A stretch of 7,184 nucleotides of DNA, taken from assembly GCA_900552735.1 (NCBI GenBank), contig USBA01000093.1, forward strand, positions 1 to 7,184. The letters run 5' to 3'. Positions 5,791-7,184 of the stretch are shown here, piece by piece. Position numbers and translations under genes: made by a program. The notes under the pieces were generated by a model that was not told where the DNA came from, ran no database searches, and saw only the letters and a list, made by a program, of their open reading frames with translations. Source of the DNA: an uncultured Collinsella sp. GTDB lineage: Bacteria; Actinomycetota; Coriobacteriia; Coriobacteriales; Coriobacteriaceae. Position 1 is the first letter of the stretch. Every line of letters begins with the position of its first letter.

Positions 5791-7026
5791 TTGACCGCCG
5801 CAACCACGCCTAAAAGTAAGTCAACCGCCGCCGCGCTCTCCCCCGCGCGCACTAAGCTCTGCTTGGCGCTGCTCGTGCTGTTGGGATTCTCGCTCGGCTG
5901 CTCCGAATTCGTGGTCATCGGCATCGAAAGTGACTTGGCGACGGAACTCGGCATATCGCTTGCCGCTGCGGGCCAGCTCATCAGCGTTTTTGCACTGGTC
6001 TACGCCATCGCGACGCCGGTGCTTGCGCTCAGCAGGGGGCGGTTCCGCCGCTTCCAGCTGCTCGTGTGCTATAGCATCGTCTTTACGCTCGGCAATTTGG
6101 TTATGGCGCTGGCGCCCAACTTCCAGGTGCTGTTTATCTCGCGTATCATCCTGGGCTCCGTCTCGGGCGCACTGCTCGCCGTGGGCGTGACATACATCCC
6201 CGAGCTGCTGTCCCCGCAGCAAACCTCACTCGCCATCTCGGTCGTGTACGGTGCGTTTTCCGTGGCAATGGTCTTTGTCACTTCGATCGGCAAGTTTGTG
6301 GCCGACACGCTCGATTGGCACGTGGCCATGTACGGCACGCTGACCTTTGCCGTTCTGATCTGCGGAGCGCTCGTGGCGTTTATGCCGCGCGCTGGGCAAA
6401 CCGACGAGCCTGCCACCTTCCGCGAGCAGGCGGGGCTGCTACGCGAGCCGAGCATCATCACCGGCATGCTCATCTTCTTGTTTGGCGTGGGCTCGGTCTA
6501 TGTGTTCTACGGCTACGTGACGCCTTATCTTGAGCAGGTGCTGGGCATGGGCACGGTCGAAGCCAGTACCACGCTTATGGCCTACGGCGTGTTCTGCCTG
6601 ATCTCGAACATCCTGGGCGGATGGATTGATGCGCGCTTTGGCATGAAGGCGCTGCTGGTTACGTTTGTGCTGCAGGCGGCGGCACTGCTTGGGCTGTTTG
6701 CCGTGGGTAGCGCCATGCCGCTCGCGCTCGTCTTTGTCTTTAGCTTGGCGCTGCTCATGTACCTGTTCTCGGTCTCGTGCATCACACACTTTATGGACGT
6801 GGCTCGCAGCCGCCATCCCAAGTCGATGGTACTCGCGAGTTCGGTTGAGCCCATGGCGTTTAACGTCGGCATTTCGTTTGGCACCGCGGTAGGCGGCGCC
6901 GTGGTAAGCGGAGTTGGCATTGCGTACGTGGGCGCAGTGGGTGCCGCGTTCTCGCTTGTGGCCTGGGCGCTCACGCTGGTGACGATTAAGTTGGCTCGCT
7001 GGGAGCGCAAGCGGGCGAGGGCGTAA
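5791..7026 (+). CDS. MFS transporter, DHA1 (AraJ-like) family, probable drug/solute:H+ antiporter
   Basis: Integral membrane transporter, most likely a proton-driven exporter of small molecules. With the TTG start it is 411 aa and shows about 12 hydrophobic segments, the normal size and topology for DHA1. The first helix carries GCSEFVVIGI at 36-45, close to the G.SEFV..G signature of AraJ-like proteins. The loop between helices 2 and 3 has ALSRGRFRRF at 79-88, a version of MFS motif A, and a related DARFGMK lies at 280-286 in the second half. A polar central loop at about 199-220 links the halves, and the C-terminus ends in a basic tail (RWERKRARA). An in-frame ATG does not occur before residue 105, so a non-ATG start is required. 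The gene is divergent from the membrane-protein gene and is followed after 51 bases by the phosphatase gene in the same direction. The substrate cannot be inferred. Confidence 0.92.
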   Translation: MTAATTPKSKSTAAALSPARTKLCLALLVLLGFSLGCSEFVVIGIESDLATELGISLAAAGQLISVFALVYAIATPVLALSRGRFRRFQLLVCYSIVFTLGNLVMALAPNFQVLFISRIILGSVSGALLAVGVTYIPELLSPQQTSLAISVVYGAFSVAMVFVTSIGKFVADTLDWHVAMYGTLTFAVLICGALVAFMPRAGQTDEPATFREQAGLLREPSIITGMLIFLFGVGSVYVFYGYVTPYLEQVLGMGTVEASTTLMAYGVFCLISNILGGWIDARFGMKALLVTFVLQAAALLGLFAVGSAMPLALVFVFSLALLMYLFSVSCITHFMDVARSRHPKSMVLASSVEPMAFNVGISFGTAVGGAVVSGVGIAYVGAVGAAFSLVAWALTLVTIKLARWERKRARA

Positions 7027-7077
7027 GCGCAGATGCGATACTCGAGCTCGATGATGGCGATCGAAAGGAAACCGCAT

Positions 7078-7184
7078 ATGCAACGTGTACTGTTTATCTG
7101 CCATGGGAACATCTGCCGCTCGACGATGGCTGAGTCGGTGTTTACCGAGCTCGTGCGCCGCGCTGGGCGCGAGGCGGAGTTTGT
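7078..7184 (+). CDS. Low-molecular-weight protein tyrosine phosphatase (partial, C-terminus off the right edge)
   Basis: Cytoplasmic phosphatase expected to remove phosphate from protein tyrosine residues through a cysteine-phosphate intermediate. Only the first 35 codons are present. The N-terminal active-site loop is intact: VLFICHGNICRSTMAE at residues 4-19, with nucleophile Cys8, Arg14 and Ser15 in the C-x5-R-S signature. The general-acid Asp of the family lies near the C-terminus and is outside the window. The ATG at 7078 is preceded by AAAGGA with 8 bases between. The 51-base gap after the MFS stop has no obvious terminator (only a TCGAGCTCGA palindrome at 7042-7051), so co-transcription with the transporter is possible. 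Arsenate reductases of the same fold share the loop, so the split from that group rests on the missing C-terminal part. Confidence 0.9.
   Translation, partial: MQRVLFICHGNICRSTMAESVFTELVRRAGREAEF

Noticed and set aside
5573..5803. Short minus-strand open frames (76 and 118 codons) through the intergenic repeats
   Set aside because: Their sequence is dictated by the inverted repeat and palindrome, and no good start site is seen.
1..7184. CRISPR array, insertion sequence, phage, toxin-antitoxin or other defence system
   Set aside because: No regularly spaced repeats, transposase, integrase or defence-type domains are found on either strand.

Overview
The window is GC-rich chromosomal DNA with strong third-position G/C bias, clear GGAGG-type ribosome binding sites and tightly packed genes. 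The gene content and the style of the intergenic repeats suggest a gut Coriobacteriia member, probably Collinsella or a close relative. That assignment is an inference from the overall look; there is no rRNA or other marker here to confirm it.

Layout: the first three quarters are read from the minus strand. From upstream to downstream on that strand they hold (i) an unrecognised single-pass membrane protein with an acidic cytoplasmic tail (4664-5530), (ii) an aldose 1-epimerase of the LacX/COG2017 type (3691-4584) followed by a palindromic repeat and a strong terminator, (iii) a complete three-gene polar amino acid ABC importer in the order binding lipoprotein, permease, ATPase (3482 down to 590), and (iv) after a probable terminator, the start of an M20 metallopeptidase of the carboxypeptidase S/PM20D1 type that runs off the left edge. 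The right part is read from the plus strand: a DHA1-type MFS exporter with a TTG start (5791-7026), then the first 35 codons of a low-molecular-weight protein tyrosine phosphatase that runs off the right edge.

How the genes work together: the importer operon should capture an amino-acid-like solute outside the cell (lipoprotein), pass it through the membrane (permease) and power uptake (ATPase). The neighbouring M20 enzyme could release free amino acids from dipeptides or N-acyl amino acids, but the terminator and its own ribosome binding site argue for separate expression. The epimerase interconverts sugar anomers and has no obvious link to the importer.

The least explained DNA is the divergent intergenic region 5531-5790. 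It holds a long inverted repeat (21-bp arms with one mismatch) and a second copy of the 25-bp palindromic element found after the epimerase gene. No CRISPR array, tRNA, rRNA, insertion sequence, phage gene or defence system is visible. The candidates for novelty are the repeats, the enlarged permease, the altered ligand-site residue of the binding protein and the orphan membrane protein.
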